Positions 8,710 to 17,997 of a stretch of DNA of 64,000 nucleotides are shown here, in pieces. The translations under genes and the position numbers were made by a program. Source of the DNA: Cellulosimicrobium composti (GTDB taxonomy: Bacteria; Actinomycetota; Actinomycetes; Actinomycetales; Cellulomonadaceae); the NCBI RefSeq assembly GCF_009711085.1, contig NZ_WMKA01000002.1, forward strand, positions 50,276 to 114,275. The letters run 5' to 3'. The notes beneath the pieces were generated by a model. It was not told the origin of the DNA and searched no databases. It saw only the letters and a program-made list of their open reading frames with translations. The number at the start of each line of letters is the position of its first letter. Position 1 is the stretch's first letter.

Positions 8710-9303
8710 TCAGCGCTCCTCAGCGTTCCACAGCAGGGGCTCCGCCGCCGCGAGCGCCACGGCGAGCGCGCCGAGCACGAGCCCGACGCGCGTGTGCGGC
8801 AGGCGCGTGCCGCGCGCCCGGAGCCGCTCGCCGCGCCGGTAGGCCCACCGCTCCCCCGCGACGACGGCGGCCGTGGCGAGCGCGAGCCCGGTCGCGACGC
8901 CCGCGACGGCGACGCCGGTCGGCACCGGGGCGACCTCCTCGGCGTCCGCCGCCCACGAGTTGTCCTCCTCGGGGCGCCCCGCGACGGCGGACGTCGCGGC
9001 GTCCGCACGGTCCCCGATCGGCGCGCCGTCCACGCCGGTCCCGACGTCCGCACCGGTCGTGCCGCCACCGGCCGCGCGGACCGCCTCGCGCAGCGAGCGG
9101 ACGCCCTCGCGCGCCTGCTCGCCCTCGTCGGTGGACGTGAGCGTGAGCGCGACGCCGGCCGTGGCGACGGCGGTCTTGGCGAGCGCGCGCGCCCAGCGCG
9201 GCCCCACGACGTCCGGGACGGCGTACCACGCGAGGGTGGACAGCCCGGCGATCGCCGCGGTGCGCGGGTCGACGGCGCGGCGGGTCGGCGCGTGCTCGGT
9301 CAT
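8710..9303 (-). CDS. hypothetical membrane protein
   Basis: A 197-residue protein I do not recognise. It has hydrophobic segments near residues 20-55, an acidic Gly/Ala-rich middle (about 85-125) and two hydrophobic helices at about 128-150 and 170-190 separated by a basic loop (RRGERLRARG). The start follows GAAGGGG at a good spacing. It is separated by 67 bases from the DUF1304 gene on the same strand, so the two may be cotranscribed. Confidence 0.7.
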   Translation of the reverse strand: MTEHAPTRRAVDPRTAAIAGLSTLAWYAVPDVVGPRWARALAKTAVATAGVALTLTSTDEGEQAREGVRSLREAVRAAGGGTTGADVGTGVDGAPIGDRADAATSAVAGRPEEDNSWAADAEEVAPVPTGVAVAGVATGLALATAAVVAGERWAYRRGERLRARGTRLPHTRVGLVLGALAVALAAAEPLLWNAEER

Positions 9304-9393
9304 CGTGCCCCTTCGTCGGGTGGCGGGTGCGTCCCTCGGTGCCAACGCCCCGGCGCGGCCGGGAGTTCCGACGTCGTCGCGGGCCCGGGCCGG

Positions 9394-10290
9394 TCAGCGC
9401 CCGGCGGTGCGCAGACGCTCGCGCAGGTAGCGGACCGCGGGCGCGTCGGTCATCGTCGCGCGCCACACGACCGTCACGGGGCGGGTCGGGACGGGCTCGC
9501 GCACCGGCACCGCCACGACGTCGGCGGGCAGGGGCCCGCGCCCGAGCCGTGGGACGAGCGCGACGGCGAGGCCCTGGGCCACGACCTCGACCTGCGACGC
9601 GAACTCGAGGCACCGGAAGTCGATGCGCGGGACGCGCGGCTCGCGCGCGAACATGTGGCAGAACCACTCGTAGCAGATCGTGCCGTCCGGGGTGCAGACC
9701 CAGGTCTCGTCGACGAGGTCCGCGGGCGTGAGCGCCGACCGGCCCGCGAGCGGGCTCGACCGGTGCACGAGCACGTCGGCCTCGTCGCGGAACAGCTCCT
9801 CCGCGCGCAGGCTCGGCGGGAGCGCGAGCCCCACGCCCTCCCAGTGGTGCACGAGCGCGAGGTCGAGCGTGCCCGCCGCGACGGCGGCCACGGCGTCCCA
9901 CGGCTCGGCCTCCTCGACGACGAGCCGCAGGTCGGGCACGTCCTGCCGGACGGCGGCGACGAGCGGCGCGACGACGCCGCGCACCGCCGTCGAGAACGAC
10001 CCGAGGCGCACGGTCCCGGTGGGGCGGGCGCCGGCGTCGTGGAGGCGGGCCCGCAGGGACTCGACCTGCTCGCGCAGGAGGCGCCCCTCCTCGACGACGC
10101 GCCGCCCCGCGGCGGTGAGGACGACGCCGCGGCCCTCGCGGTCGAGCAGGCGCGCGCCGAGGTCGCGCTCGAGGCGCTTGACCTGCTGCGAGACGGCGGA
10201 CGGCGTGTACCCGAGGTCGCGGGCGGCGGCGTGCACCGTCCCGGTCCGCTCGACGGCGAGCAGCGCGTCCACGGCGGCGAGGTCGATCAT
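9394..10290 (-). CDS. LysR family transcriptional regulator
   Basis: A 298-residue LysR-type regulator. The winged helix-turn-helix occupies residues 1-60 (LAVERTGTVHAAARDLGYTP then SAVSQQVKRLERDLG), followed by a linker helix and the two-lobed effector-binding domain. It is transcribed divergently from an EamA-family exporter, a common arrangement in which the LysR protein controls the transporter and itself. An inverted repeat in the shared intergenic space is a likely binding site. The effector is unknown. Confidence 0.92.
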   Translation of the reverse strand: MIDLAAVDALLAVERTGTVHAAARDLGYTPSAVSQQVKRLERDLGARLLDREGRGVVLTAAGRRVVEEGRLLREQVESLRARLHDAGARPTGTVRLGSFSTAVRGVVAPLVAAVRQDVPDLRLVVEEAEPWDAVAAVAAGTLDLALVHHWEGVGLALPPSLRAEELFRDEADVLVHRSSPLAGRSALTPADLVDETWVCTPDGTICYEWFCHMFAREPRVPRIDFRCLEFASQVEVVAQGLAVALVPRLGRGPLPADVVAVPVREPVPTRPVTVVWRATMTDAPAVRYLRERLRTAGR

Positions 10291-10325
10291 GCGTCCAGGC
10301 TAACGGGAAGCGGCGCTACCGGGAA

Positions 10326-10356
10326 CCGTGCACGACCGTGCGATGGACGTGCACGG
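10326..10356. promoter_or_regulatory. inverted repeat between lysR and eamA
   Basis: CCGTGCAC (10326-10333) and GTGCACGG (10349-10356) are perfect inverted arms 15 bases apart, 36 bases from the lysR start and 25 bases from the exporter start. They probably form the LysR-type binding site. Confidence 0.5.
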
Positions 10357-10380
10357 TGCGCAGAGCGCACGCTCGGAGGC

Positions 10381-11436
10381 ATGCCCCTGCGCTCGTCCCT
10401 GCTCGCCGTCCTCGTCGCCGTCCTGTGGGGCGTGAACTTCGTCGTCATCGACCTCGGCCTCGGCGACCTGCCGCCCACGCTGTTCGTTGCGCTGCGGTTC
10501 GTCGTCGTGCTCGTCCCCGCGATCTTCCTCGTGCCCCGGCCGCGGGCCCGCCCGCGCGACGTCGTGCTCGTCGGCGCGTTCATGAGCCTCGGCCAGTTCG
10601 GCCTGCTGTACACCGCGCTCGCGCTGGGCATGCCCGCGGGCCTCGCGTCGCTCGTGCTCCAGGCGCAGGTCGGGCTCACCGTGCTGTTCGCCGCCGCGGC
10701 GCTGCGCGAGGTCCCCACGCACTCCCAGCTCGTCGGCGTCCTCGTCGGCGCGGCCGGGCTCGTCGTCGTCGGCGCCGGGCGCAGCGCGTCGACGCCGGCG
10801 CTCGCGTTCCTCGTGACGCTCGCCGCCGCCGCGTCGTGGGCCGTGGGGAACGTCGTCGCGCGCCGGGCGGGCAGCCGAGACGCGAGGGTCACCGCGCCGG
10901 CCGCGCGCACGGACCGCCCCGCCCGCCCGCCGCGGCCCGGGCTGGACGGCCTGTCGATGACCGTGTGGTCCGCGCTCGTCGTCCCCGGCCCGCTCCTCGC
11001 GCTGTCCCTCGTGGTCGACGGGCCGGACGTCGTCGGGCACGCGCTCACCCACCTCACGCCCGCCCCCGTGCTGTCCACGCTCTACACGGCGTGGCTCGCG
11101 AGCCTTGTGGGCTACGGGATCTGGAACACCCTCCTCGCGCGGCACCCCGCGTCGGCGGTCGTCCCGTTCACGATGCTCGTGCCCGTCGTCGGGATGCTCT
11201 CCGCGTGGATCGTGCTCGACGAGGTGCCGAACCCGGCCGAGCTCGTGGGCGGCGGCGTCCTGCTGCTCGGCGTCGCGACCACGACGGGCGTCCTGCGGCG
11301 CCGGGCCACGCCCGCGCGTGCCGCGGCCCTCGCGGCCTCCGCCGTGCCGGACCCGGTGCGTGACGCGGCGGACCGTCCCGCGGCGAACCCCCGGCCCGGC
11401 CCGCCCGAGGCGGCGACACGCGCCCGTTCGCGCTGA
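10381..11436 (+). CDS. EamA/DMT family transporter
   Basis: A 351-residue member of the drug/metabolite exporter superfamily, with ten predicted helices in two EamA repeats. The first repeat opens LLAVLVAVLWGVNFVVID. A polar, Arg/Pro-rich linker of about 30 residues (about 160-190) separates the halves and is longer than usual. An Ala/Pro-rich tail extends the C-terminus. Such proteins typically export amino acids or metabolites. The ATG at 10381 follows CGGAGG closely. It is probably activated by the divergent LysR protein. Confidence 0.9.
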   Translation: MPLRSSLLAVLVAVLWGVNFVVIDLGLGDLPPTLFVALRFVVVLVPAIFLVPRPRARPRDVVLVGAFMSLGQFGLLYTALALGMPAGLASLVLQAQVGLTVLFAAAALREVPTHSQLVGVLVGAAGLVVVGAGRSASTPALAFLVTLAAAASWAVGNVVARRAGSRDARVTAPAARTDRPARPPRPGLDGLSMTVWSALVVPGPLLALSLVVDGPDVVGHALTHLTPAPVLSTLYTAWLASLVGYGIWNTLLARHPASAVVPFTMLVPVVGMLSAWIVLDEVPNPAELVGGGVLLLGVATTTGVLRRRATPARAAALAASAVPDPVRDAADRPAANPRPGPPEAATRARSR

Positions 11437-11499
11437 CAGGACGGTCGCGCGGGGGTTCCATGGAGGGCAGGGGACGTCCGGGACGCGAGGGAGCTTCTC

Positions 11500-12984
11500 A
11501 TGAGCCAGACCGCGGGTCGCACGGAGGAACGGCAGCCGGAGCTCAAGCGCGTCATGGGGCCCAGGCTGCTCCTGCTGTTCATCGTCGGGGACATCCTCGG
11601 CACGGGCGTGTACGCGCTCACCGGCCAGGTCGCGGGCGAGGTCGGCGGCGCGGCGTGGCTGCCGTTCCTGCTCGCGTTCGTCGTCGCGACGATCACCGCG
11701 TTCTCCTACCTCGAGCTCGTCACGAAGTACCCGAGCGCGGCCGGCGCGGCCCTGTACACGCACAAGGCGTTCGGCATCCACCTGGTGACGTTCGTCGTCG
11801 CGTTCATGGTCATGAGCTCGGGCATCACGTCGGCCTCGACCGCGTCGAACGCGTTCGCGGGCTTCGTCTCCGACGGGTTCGGGCTCGAGCTGCCGACGGG
11901 CGGGGACGGCCGCCTGCTCATCGCCCTCGGCTTCATGGCCCTCGTCGCGCTCGTCAACCTGCGCGGCGTCGGGGAGAGCGTCAAGGCGAACGTCGTGCTG
12001 TCGCTCGTCGAGCTGTCCGGCCTGCTGCTCGTCATCTTCGTGGGCCTGTGGGCCACGACGCAGGGCCGCGCCGACTTCTCGCGCGTCGTCGTGTTCGAGA
12101 GCGCGGACGACAAGAGCGTGTTCCTCGCCGTGACCGCCGCGACGACGCTCGCGTTCTTCGCGATGGTCGGCTTCGAGGACTCGGTGAACATGGCCGAGGA
12201 GTGCACCCACCCCGTGCGCGACTTCCCCCGCATGATGCTCACCGGGCTGTCGATCACGGGCGCGATCTACGTGCTCGTCGCGATCACGGCCGTCGCGCTC
12301 GTCCCGGTCGGGGACCTCGTCGACGACTCGAAGGGGTCCGCGCTCACGCAGGTGGTCGCCGCGGGCGCGCCGAACCTGCCGTTCGACACGATCTTCCCGT
12401 TCATCGGGATGTTCGCCGTCGCGAACTCGGCGCTCATCAACATGCTCATGGCGTCCCGCCTGCTCTACGGCATGGCGAACCAGGGCGTGCTGCCGCGCGC
12501 GTTCGGCCAGGTGCACCCGTTCCGCCGCACGCCGTGGGTGTCGATCCTCGTGACGTCGGCGATCGCGTTCGCGCTCATCGTCTACGTCGTGCGGCAGTCG
12601 GCGACCCCGGGCGGGGCCAACGCGGTCGCGCTCCTCGGTGGCACGACGTCGCTGCTCCTGCTCGTCGTGTTCACCGTCGTCAACGTGGCCCTCCTCGTGC
12701 TGCGTCGCGACGAGGTCGACCACGAGCACTTCCGCACCCGCACCTGGCTCGCGGTGCTCGGCGCGCTCACGTGCGCCTACCTCGCCGGGCCGTGGGCGCG
12801 CAGCCCCGAGCAGCAGGAGCAGTACCTCATCGCGGGCGCGCTCGTCGGGCTCGGCGTCTTGCTCTCGTTCGTCACGTGGCTGTACAACCGTGCGGTGCGC
12901 CACCGCCAGATCGCCTTCTCCGACGTCTCCCGGCTCGAGGGCGAGATCGACGACCGCTCCGGCGACGACGGCGCGGCCCGGTGA
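11500..12984 (+). CDS. APC family amino-acid permease
   Basis: A 494-residue permease with about 12 membrane helices and the APC-fold start GDILGTGVYALTGQVAGEVGGAAW near residues 28-51. Conserved features include GFEDSVNMAEE in the sixth helix region (about residue 222) and NSALINMLMASRLLYGMANQG. It would import amino acids or amines by proton symport. GAGGGAG precedes the ATG. Its stop overlaps the GTG start of the next gene, so the two are translationally coupled. The substrate is not resolved. Confidence 0.92.
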   Translation: MSQTAGRTEERQPELKRVMGPRLLLLFIVGDILGTGVYALTGQVAGEVGGAAWLPFLLAFVVATITAFSYLELVTKYPSAAGAALYTHKAFGIHLVTFVVAFMVMSSGITSASTASNAFAGFVSDGFGLELPTGGDGRLLIALGFMALVALVNLRGVGESVKANVVLSLVELSGLLLVIFVGLWATTQGRADFSRVVVFESADDKSVFLAVTAATTLAFFAMVGFEDSVNMAEECTHPVRDFPRMMLTGLSITGAIYVLVAITAVALVPVGDLVDDSKGSALTQVVAAGAPNLPFDTIFPFIGMFAVANSALINMLMASRLLYGMANQGVLPRAFGQVHPFRRTPWVSILVTSAIAFALIVYVVRQSATPGGANAVALLGGTTSLLLLVVFTVVNVALLVLRRDEVDHEHFRTRTWLAVLGALTCAYLAGPWARSPEQQEQYLIAGALVGLGVLLSFVTWLYNRAVRHRQIAFSDVSRLEGEIDDRSGDDGAAR

Positions 12985-13373
12985 GCGACCCCGCGCCGGG
13001 CGGCCCGCCCCGGCCCACCCCGGACCGCGTCGGCCCGGTCGACGCCCTCGCCTTCCTCTGCGAGATCGCGCTCCTCGTCCTGCTGGCCGTGGCCGGTTGG
13101 CGGCTCGGCGCGGCGGCCGACGTCCCGGGCGCGGCGCGCGCCGCGCTGTCCGTCGTCCTCGCGCTCGCGCTGCCCGGTCTCGCCGTCGTCGTGTGGGCCC
13201 GCTGGCTGGCGCGCACCGCCGCGCGGCGGCTCCCGCAGCCGTGGCGCCTCGACGTGCAGATCGCCCTGTTCGTCGCGGCGGGCCTCGCGATCGCGGGCGT
13301 CGGGCTCGTGTGGTGGGGCGTCGGGCTCGCGCTCGTCGGCACGACGGCGTTCGCCCTCACCCGGGACCGCTGA
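12981..13373 (+). CDS. YrdB/DUF2568-like small membrane protein
   Basis: A 130-residue protein with a short Pro-rich N-terminus and four predicted helices at about 22-42, 50-74, 88-105 and 108-126. The first helix segment ALAFLCEIALLVLLAVAGW with its buried Glu is typical of the YrdB family, which has no known function. The GTG start overlaps the permease stop as GTGA, which argues for coupled expression with the permease. Confidence 0.75.
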   Translation: MSDPAPGGPPRPTPDRVGPVDALAFLCEIALLVLLAVAGWRLGAAADVPGAARAALSVVLALALPGLAVVVWARWLARTAARRLPQPWRLDVQIALFVAAGLAIAGVGLVWWGVGLALVGTTAFALTRDR

Positions 13374-13415
13374 CCCCGGACGGGGGGAACGCCGTCGCGC
13401 CCGTGCGGACGGGCG

Positions 13416-14204
13416 TCAGGCCGAGCGCTGCCGCGTCCGGAACGCCTGGGTCGCGACCCAGCCCATGACGACGGCGGCGAGCGCGAGGAGGCCGAGCCGG
13501 CCCCACACCACGCCCCAGTCGGGCGACGCGGCGAGCGCCTCGCGCCCGGCCACGACGGCCCAGTCGAACGGGTTGTAGCGCGCGACGTCCGCGACCCACG
13601 CCGGGGACAGGCGTGTGTCCATCACGGCCGACGACAGGAACATGAGCGGTAGCGTGATGAGCTGCGAGATGCCGATGAGCGCCTCCTGCTGGCCGGTGAG
13701 CAGGGCCGTCGCGTTGCTCAGCGCGGAGAACAGCGCGGTGAGCAGCACGACCGCGAGGAGCAGCGCGAGGACGCCGAGCGTCGTCTCGCCGGGCGTGCTG
13801 CCGAACCGGGCCCCGCGCAGCCATGCGACGGCGAGCACGACGAGCGCCTGCCCGACGGCGACGACGGCCTGGTAGCTCATGGTCGACGCCACGAGCGCGC
13901 CGCGCGACGTCGGCGACGTGAGGAACCGGTCCATGACGCCGCGGTCCATGTCCTGCACGAACGACGAGCCCGCCCACGCGGCGCCGAACATCGCCGTCAT
14001 CATGACGACGCCCGGCGTGATGAACTCCAGGTACGTGCCCCCGGTCGAGAACCCGGGGATCTCGACGACGGACCGGAAGAGCTGGCCGAACAGGAGCAGC
14101 CAGATCATCGGCTGCACGAGGTTCATGACCATGAACACGGGGATGCGCGCGCCCTGGCGCAGCGCCCGGGCGGTGAGCAGCCCGGTGTGCACGACGGCGG
14201 TCAT
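13416..14204 (-). CDS. ABC-2 type transporter permease
   Basis: A 262-residue membrane protein with six helices and the ABC-2 pattern: QPMIWLLLFGQLF near residue 30, then FITPGVVMMTAMF. It is the membrane half of the exporter whose ATPase is encoded immediately upstream; start and stop overlap as ATGA. The ribosome-binding site GGAGGTGG is four bases from the ATG. DrrAB-like pairs export drugs or lipids. The gene lies at the promoter-distal end of the unit. Confidence 0.92.
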   Translation of the reverse strand: MTAVVHTGLLTARALRQGARIPVFMVMNLVQPMIWLLLFGQLFRSVVEIPGFSTGGTYLEFITPGVVMMTAMFGAAWAGSSFVQDMDRGVMDRFLTSPTSRGALVASTMSYQAVVAVGQALVVLAVAWLRGARFGSTPGETTLGVLALLLAVVLLTALFSALSNATALLTGQQEALIGISQLITLPLMFLSSAVMDTRLSPAWVADVARYNPFDWAVVAGREALAASPDWGVVWGRLGLLALAAVVMGWVATQAFRTRQRSA

Positions 14205-15265
14205 GCGGCCACCTCCTCGGCCGCGGCACCCGCGTGGTCCCCGGCGGCGGACCGGCTGCCGGCCTGGGCCGCGGTGAGACTCCGGCCCGTGTGCCGCAGG
14301 TAGACGTCGTCGAGGCTGGGCCGCGCGAGCGTCGCCGACGCGACGGGCAGGCCCGCGGCGTCGAGCCCGGCGAGGACGGCGGGCAGCGCGACCGCGCCGG
14401 CGTCGGCCCGGGCGCGCAGGGTCCGGCCCTCGACCCGCACGTCCCGGACGCCGCTCGCGCGGACCGCGTCGGCGACGCGCCCGGCGAGGGAGGCGCCGTC
14501 GTCGGGCACGCCCGGGGCGAGCTCGACGACGATCCCGTCGCCGCGGAGCTCGTCCTTGAGCGCGTCGGGCGTCCCGGCGACCACGACGCGGCCCTCGTCG
14601 ACGATCGCGACGTTCGCGGCGAGGCGGTCCGCCTCCTCCAGGTAGTGCGTGGTGAGGAGGATCGTCATGCTTTCGACCGCCGTCATGCGCTCGATCTCCG
14701 CCCACATCTCCGCGCGCGCCTCGGGGTCGAGGCCCGTCGTCGGCTCGTCGAGGAACAGCACCTGCGGGCGGTGGACGAGGCCCATCGCGACGTCGAGCTT
14801 GCGGGCCATGCCGCCGCTGTACGTCGTCACGAGGCGGTCGGCCGCGTCCGTGAGGGAGAACCGGTCGAGCAGCTCGGCGGCGCGCGCTCGCGCGTCGCGC
14901 GCGCCGAGGCCCTGGAGGCGGCCCGCGAGGACCAGGTTCTCGCGCCCCGTGTCCATGGGGTCGGTCACGGGCTTCTGCGCGACGTACCCGATCGCGCGCC
15001 GCACGCGCTCCGGGTGCCGCGCGACGTCGGTGCCCGCGACGTGGGCTGTGCCCGAGTCGGCGCGGCTCAGCGTCGCGAGGATCTTGGTCGTCGTCGACTT
15101 GCCGGCCCCGTTGGGGCCGAGCAGGGCGAAGACGGTGCCGGTCGGCACGGCGAACGACAGTCCGTCGAGCGCGCGCACGGGCGGGCGGCCGCGGCCCCCG
15201 GGGTAGGTCTTGCGCAGCGCGACGGCGTCGATCGCCGTCCCGGGCGCACGGGTAGCAGGTGGCAC
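14201..15265 (-). CDS. ABC transporter ATP-binding protein (DrrA-like)
   Basis: A 354-residue ATPase with Walker A GPNGAGKSTTTK near residue 49, the signature YSGGMARKLD, and Walker B VLFLDEPTTGLDPE. The C-terminal 100 residues form the extra domain seen in daunorubicin-resistance ATPases. The GTG at 15265 is chosen because AAGGAG lies seven bases upstream; the reading frame is open further upstream but without a ribosome-binding site. It is followed by its permease (ATGA overlap) and preceded by a PadR regulator, a usual arrangement for regulated drug efflux. Confidence 0.93.
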   Translation of the reverse strand: MPPATRAPGTAIDAVALRKTYPGGRGRPPVRALDGLSFAVPTGTVFALLGPNGAGKSTTTKILATLSRADSGTAHVAGTDVARHPERVRRAIGYVAQKPVTDPMDTGRENLVLAGRLQGLGARDARARAAELLDRFSLTDAADRLVTTYSGGMARKLDVAMGLVHRPQVLFLDEPTTGLDPEARAEMWAEIERMTAVESMTILLTTHYLEEADRLAANVAIVDEGRVVVAGTPDALKDELRGDGIVVELAPGVPDDGASLAGRVADAVRASGVRDVRVEGRTLRARADAGAVALPAVLAGLDAAGLPVASATLARPSLDDVYLRHTGRSLTAAQAGSRSAAGDHAGAAAEEVAA

Positions 15266-15390
15266 GGTAGGGCTCCTTCTGTCAGGAGCCGTCTCGCCGG
15301 GGCCGGTCCCTCCCGCGCGGATAGCATGGGAGGGCCCTGGGTGACTGTTGACGCAGCAGTTCCGTCGGTCCGGCGGGACGACTCGGGCTC

Positions 15391-15422
15391 GGTGGCCCGG
15401 ATGTTGGCGCATCCGGGCCACC
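15391..15422. terminator. terminator hairpin after padR
   Basis: GGTGGCCCGGATG pairs perfectly with CATCCGGGCCACC around a six-base loop, 38 bases after the padR stop codon. It separates padR from the ABC genes, which then need their own promoter in 15266-15390. I cannot place that promoter with confidence. Confidence 0.8.
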
Positions 15423-15460
15423 ACTCGTCCGGCGACGTCCGGGAGGACGCCGCCGGTGGC

Positions 15461-16129
15461 TCAGGGTGTGGTGGCTTCGGCCGGCAGGTGCCGGCGCAGG
15501 ACCTCCTCGATCTGCTCGGGCGACGCCCCGGCGGCACGCAGGCGGGCCATCTCGGCCCAGCCGTCCTGGCCGCCCACCTCGCCGCGCTCGAGCCGGCCCG
15601 CGAACCGGTCGATCCACACGCGCTCGGCGCGCAGCATCTCCAGGCGGTAGTCCGCCTCCACGAGGAAGATCTCGGGCAGGCCCGCCCCCGCGGCGCCCGC
15701 GAGGCCGCTCGCGCGCGTGCCGATCTCGGCGTCGAGGGACGCGAGGCGCGCGCGCAGGAGCGCCGCCACCTCGTCGGGCGAGAGCATCGCGATGAGCGAC
15801 AGGCCCGCCTCGACGTCCGGGTACTCCTTCGACGGCACCGCGAGGAGCTCGCGCAGCCATGCGGCCGCCTCGACCTTGCCCGCCTCCGTGATCTCGTAGA
15901 CGACGCGCTCGGGCCGGTTGCCCTCGCGCTCGGAGTGCGACGGCGTGATGAACCCGTGCTTCTCGAGCGACTTGATCACCGAGTACAGCGAGCCGAAGTT
16001 GAGCCGGATGCTGTCGTCCTTGCCCCGCTCGCGCAGGGTCGTCGTGATCTCGTACGGGTACATGGGGCGCTCGGCGAGGCACGCGAGCACCGCGAGCGCC
16101 AGCGGGTTCGACACGGGTCGACGGGACAT
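15461..16129 (-). CDS. PadR family transcriptional regulator (PadR-s2 type)
   Basis: A 222-residue regulator. The winged helix domain covers residues about 8-85, with LAVLACLAERPMYPYEI and LNFGSLYSVIKSLEKHGF, and is followed by a C-terminal coiled-coil region typical of the longer PadR subfamily. Two in-frame starts are adjacent (GTG at 16132, ATG at 16129); the ATG has the better distance from GGAGGTG. A palindrome lies just upstream of the ribosome-binding site. It probably represses itself and the downstream drug-type ABC exporter. Confidence 0.9.
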   Translation of the reverse strand: MSRRPVSNPLALAVLACLAERPMYPYEITTTLRERGKDDSIRLNFGSLYSVIKSLEKHGFITPSHSEREGNRPERVVYEITEAGKVEAAAWLRELLAVPSKEYPDVEAGLSLIAMLSPDEVAALLRARLASLDAEIGTRASGLAGAAGAGLPEIFLVEADYRLEMLRAERVWIDRFAGRLERGEVGGQDGWAEMARLRAAGASPEQIEEVLRRHLPAEATTP

Positions 16130-16140
16130 CACTCACCTCC

Positions 16141-16162
16141 GAATACTTTGCTCAGAGTATTC
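16141..16162. promoter_or_regulatory. PadR operator palindrome
   Basis: GAATACT and AGTATTC are perfect inverted seven-base arms separated by eight bases (TTGCTCAG), immediately upstream of the padR ribosome-binding site. It is A+T-rich in a very G+C-rich genome, as expected for an operator over a promoter. Confidence 0.65.
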
Positions 16163-16307
16163 GTCCGAGGATGCTCGCGCAAGGGGTGTGCGGGAGCCGG
16201 CACGGGCGAGATGCACGACGCTCCGCCGGCCGGAGGCTCCGCGGGGCGGGGCGGCGCAGGGACGCCGTCACAGCGGCAGGCCACGTGCGCGCCCGAGGGA
16301 CAGCGCC

Positions 16308-17825
16308 TCAGGCGGGGGTCAGGACCCGCTCCTCCTCCCGCGCCGACGCCACGGCGTGCTCCGGCACGAGGGGTTCGTCGGCGCCCACGGGCGCAGGCAC
16401 GGGCGACGGCGTCGCGGATGCGTCTGGCCCGAGAACCGGGGCAGCGGGCGCGGGGACGCCGGGCGCCCGCCCCGCCGGGCGGGCGCTCCGCCGCGCGAGC
16501 AGGTGGTGCCGCAGCCATCCCGCGCCCACGGCCACCACGACGACGGCGCCGCCCACGACGAGCGCGCCCCGCGGGCCGAGGACCTCCAAGAGCAGGCCGA
16601 GCAGGGGCGGCCCGGCGAGACCCCACGCGGTGCTCGCGCTGCGCCAGACGCCGAGGACGCGCCCACGCATGTGCGGCGGCGGGTCGGTCTGGAGCACCGT
16701 GGTCCCCGCCGTGTCGGAGACCGACTCGACCACGGCCATCGGGCCGACCACGAGCAGGAGGACGGCGAGCGTCGGCGCGAGCCCGGCCACGACCTGCAGG
16801 AGCGCGCCCGCGGCAGCGAGGACGCCGACGAGGCGCACGGTCGGGCGCCGCAGCCGACCGGCGAGGACCGCGCCGACGATCCCGCCCACGGCCAGCACGG
16901 TCGACACCGTGCCGAACTCCTGCGGGCCGCCGGCGAGCGCCCCGGTGACGAGGACCGCGAGGGTGAGGGTGTAGTTGCGGCCGAGGACCGCGCTCACGGC
17001 CGTCACGCCGAGGAGCGCGACGAGCCGGGGGCGGCCGAGGACGTAGCGCAGGCCGCCGTCGGTCCGCCCGTCCGTCGCCGCGTCCCGCGCCGCGCGCGCC
17101 GCCGCGGGCCGAGGTTCGACAGGGGCGGACGCGGTGTCCCGACCGGCCGACGTGGCCTCGGCGGGCCGCGGCGCGGCGCTCCCGGCGTCGGGGTGCAGGA
17201 CGAGGAAGGGGACGACGAGCGCGACGGCGAGCAGCGACACCCCGTTCGCGAGGTACGCGACCGCGGGCCCGGCGACGGCGACCGCGCCGCCCGCGACGGC
17301 GACCCCGACGAGGCGGCCCGCGCTGTGCACGACCGACCCGATCCCGATGGCCGACGGGACGTCCTCGACGGGCACGAGATCGTTGCCGAGGAGCGCCGTG
17401 GCCGGTCCGTCGACCGTGGCGACGAGGCCCGTCACGGCGGACAGGACGAGGAGCACCGGGAGGCTGAGCAGGTCCAGCGCGACGAGCCCCGCGGTCGTGA
17501 GCGCGACGACGCCGAGCACCGCCTGGCTGACCGCGGCCGTGAGCTTGCGCGGCCACCGGTCCACGACGGCGCCGCCCGCGACGCCGAGCAGCAGCGCCGG
17601 CGCCGACTGCACCGCGAGGGACAGCCCGGTGAGAGCGGCGGACCCGGTGAGCTCGAGGACGAGCAGGTTCTGGACGGTGAGCTGCATCCAGGCACCGACG
17701 TTGGAGACGAGGTTGGCACCCGACCACCAGCGCATCGAGCGGTGACGCAGCGCGCGCCACGGCGAGCGGTCGGGGGTCGTGCGGGCAGGACGGGACAGCA
17801 GGGCAGGGAGAGGCACAGGACGCAA
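16308..17825 (-). CDS. MFS transporter (EntS-like)
   Basis: A 505-residue major facilitator with 12 predicted helices. The N-terminus SPWRALRHRSMRWW followed by NLVSNVGAWMQ is characteristic of the EntS/MFS_3 subgroup that exports siderophores and drugs. A Pro/Ala-rich cytoplasmic loop of about 50 residues lies between helices 6 and 7. The C-terminal 50 residues are low-complexity. The longest start is a TTG at 17825; a GTG at 17816 is an alternative, and neither has a clear ribosome-binding site. The substrate is unknown. Confidence 0.88.
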   Translation of the reverse strand: MRPVPLPALLSRPARTTPDRSPWRALRHRSMRWWSGANLVSNVGAWMQLTVQNLLVLELTGSAALTGLSLAVQSAPALLLGVAGGAVVDRWPRKLTAAVSQAVLGVVALTTAGLVALDLLSLPVLLVLSAVTGLVATVDGPATALLGNDLVPVEDVPSAIGIGSVVHSAGRLVGVAVAGGAVAVAGPAVAYLANGVSLLAVALVVPFLVLHPDAGSAAPRPAEATSAGRDTASAPVEPRPAAARAARDAATDGRTDGGLRYVLGRPRLVALLGVTAVSAVLGRNYTLTLAVLVTGALAGGPQEFGTVSTVLAVGGIVGAVLAGRLRRPTVRLVGVLAAAGALLQVVAGLAPTLAVLLLVVGPMAVVESVSDTAGTTVLQTDPPPHMRGRVLGVWRSASTAWGLAGPPLLGLLLEVLGPRGALVVGGAVVVVAVGAGWLRHHLLARRSARPAGRAPGVPAPAAPVLGPDASATPSPVPAPVGADEPLVPEHAVASAREEERVLTPA

Positions 17826-17885
17826 TCAGGGGTGAGACGGGCGCGCCGTCGCGAGGAAGGGAGGGTGCGGCTCGACGGCCGCAGA

Positions 17886-17912
17886 CAGTTGCCTATTGAA
17901 ACAACCGCTTCT
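17886..17912. promoter_or_regulatory. A+T-rich putative promoter/operator upstream of MFS gene
   Basis: The stretch around GTTGCCTATTGAAACAAC is an A+T-rich island with GTTG/CAAC ends, about 70 bases before the MFS start and 90 bases before the divergent lipoprotein gene. It may hold the divergent promoters. I cannot assign exact hexamers. Confidence 0.35.
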
Positions 17913-17997
17913 CGGGCCGCTCCACTTCCGGGCCCCGATCGTGACCAAGATCGCACGGGCCGCACGGTCCGGTGGCCCGCTCACGCATGATGGGTCC

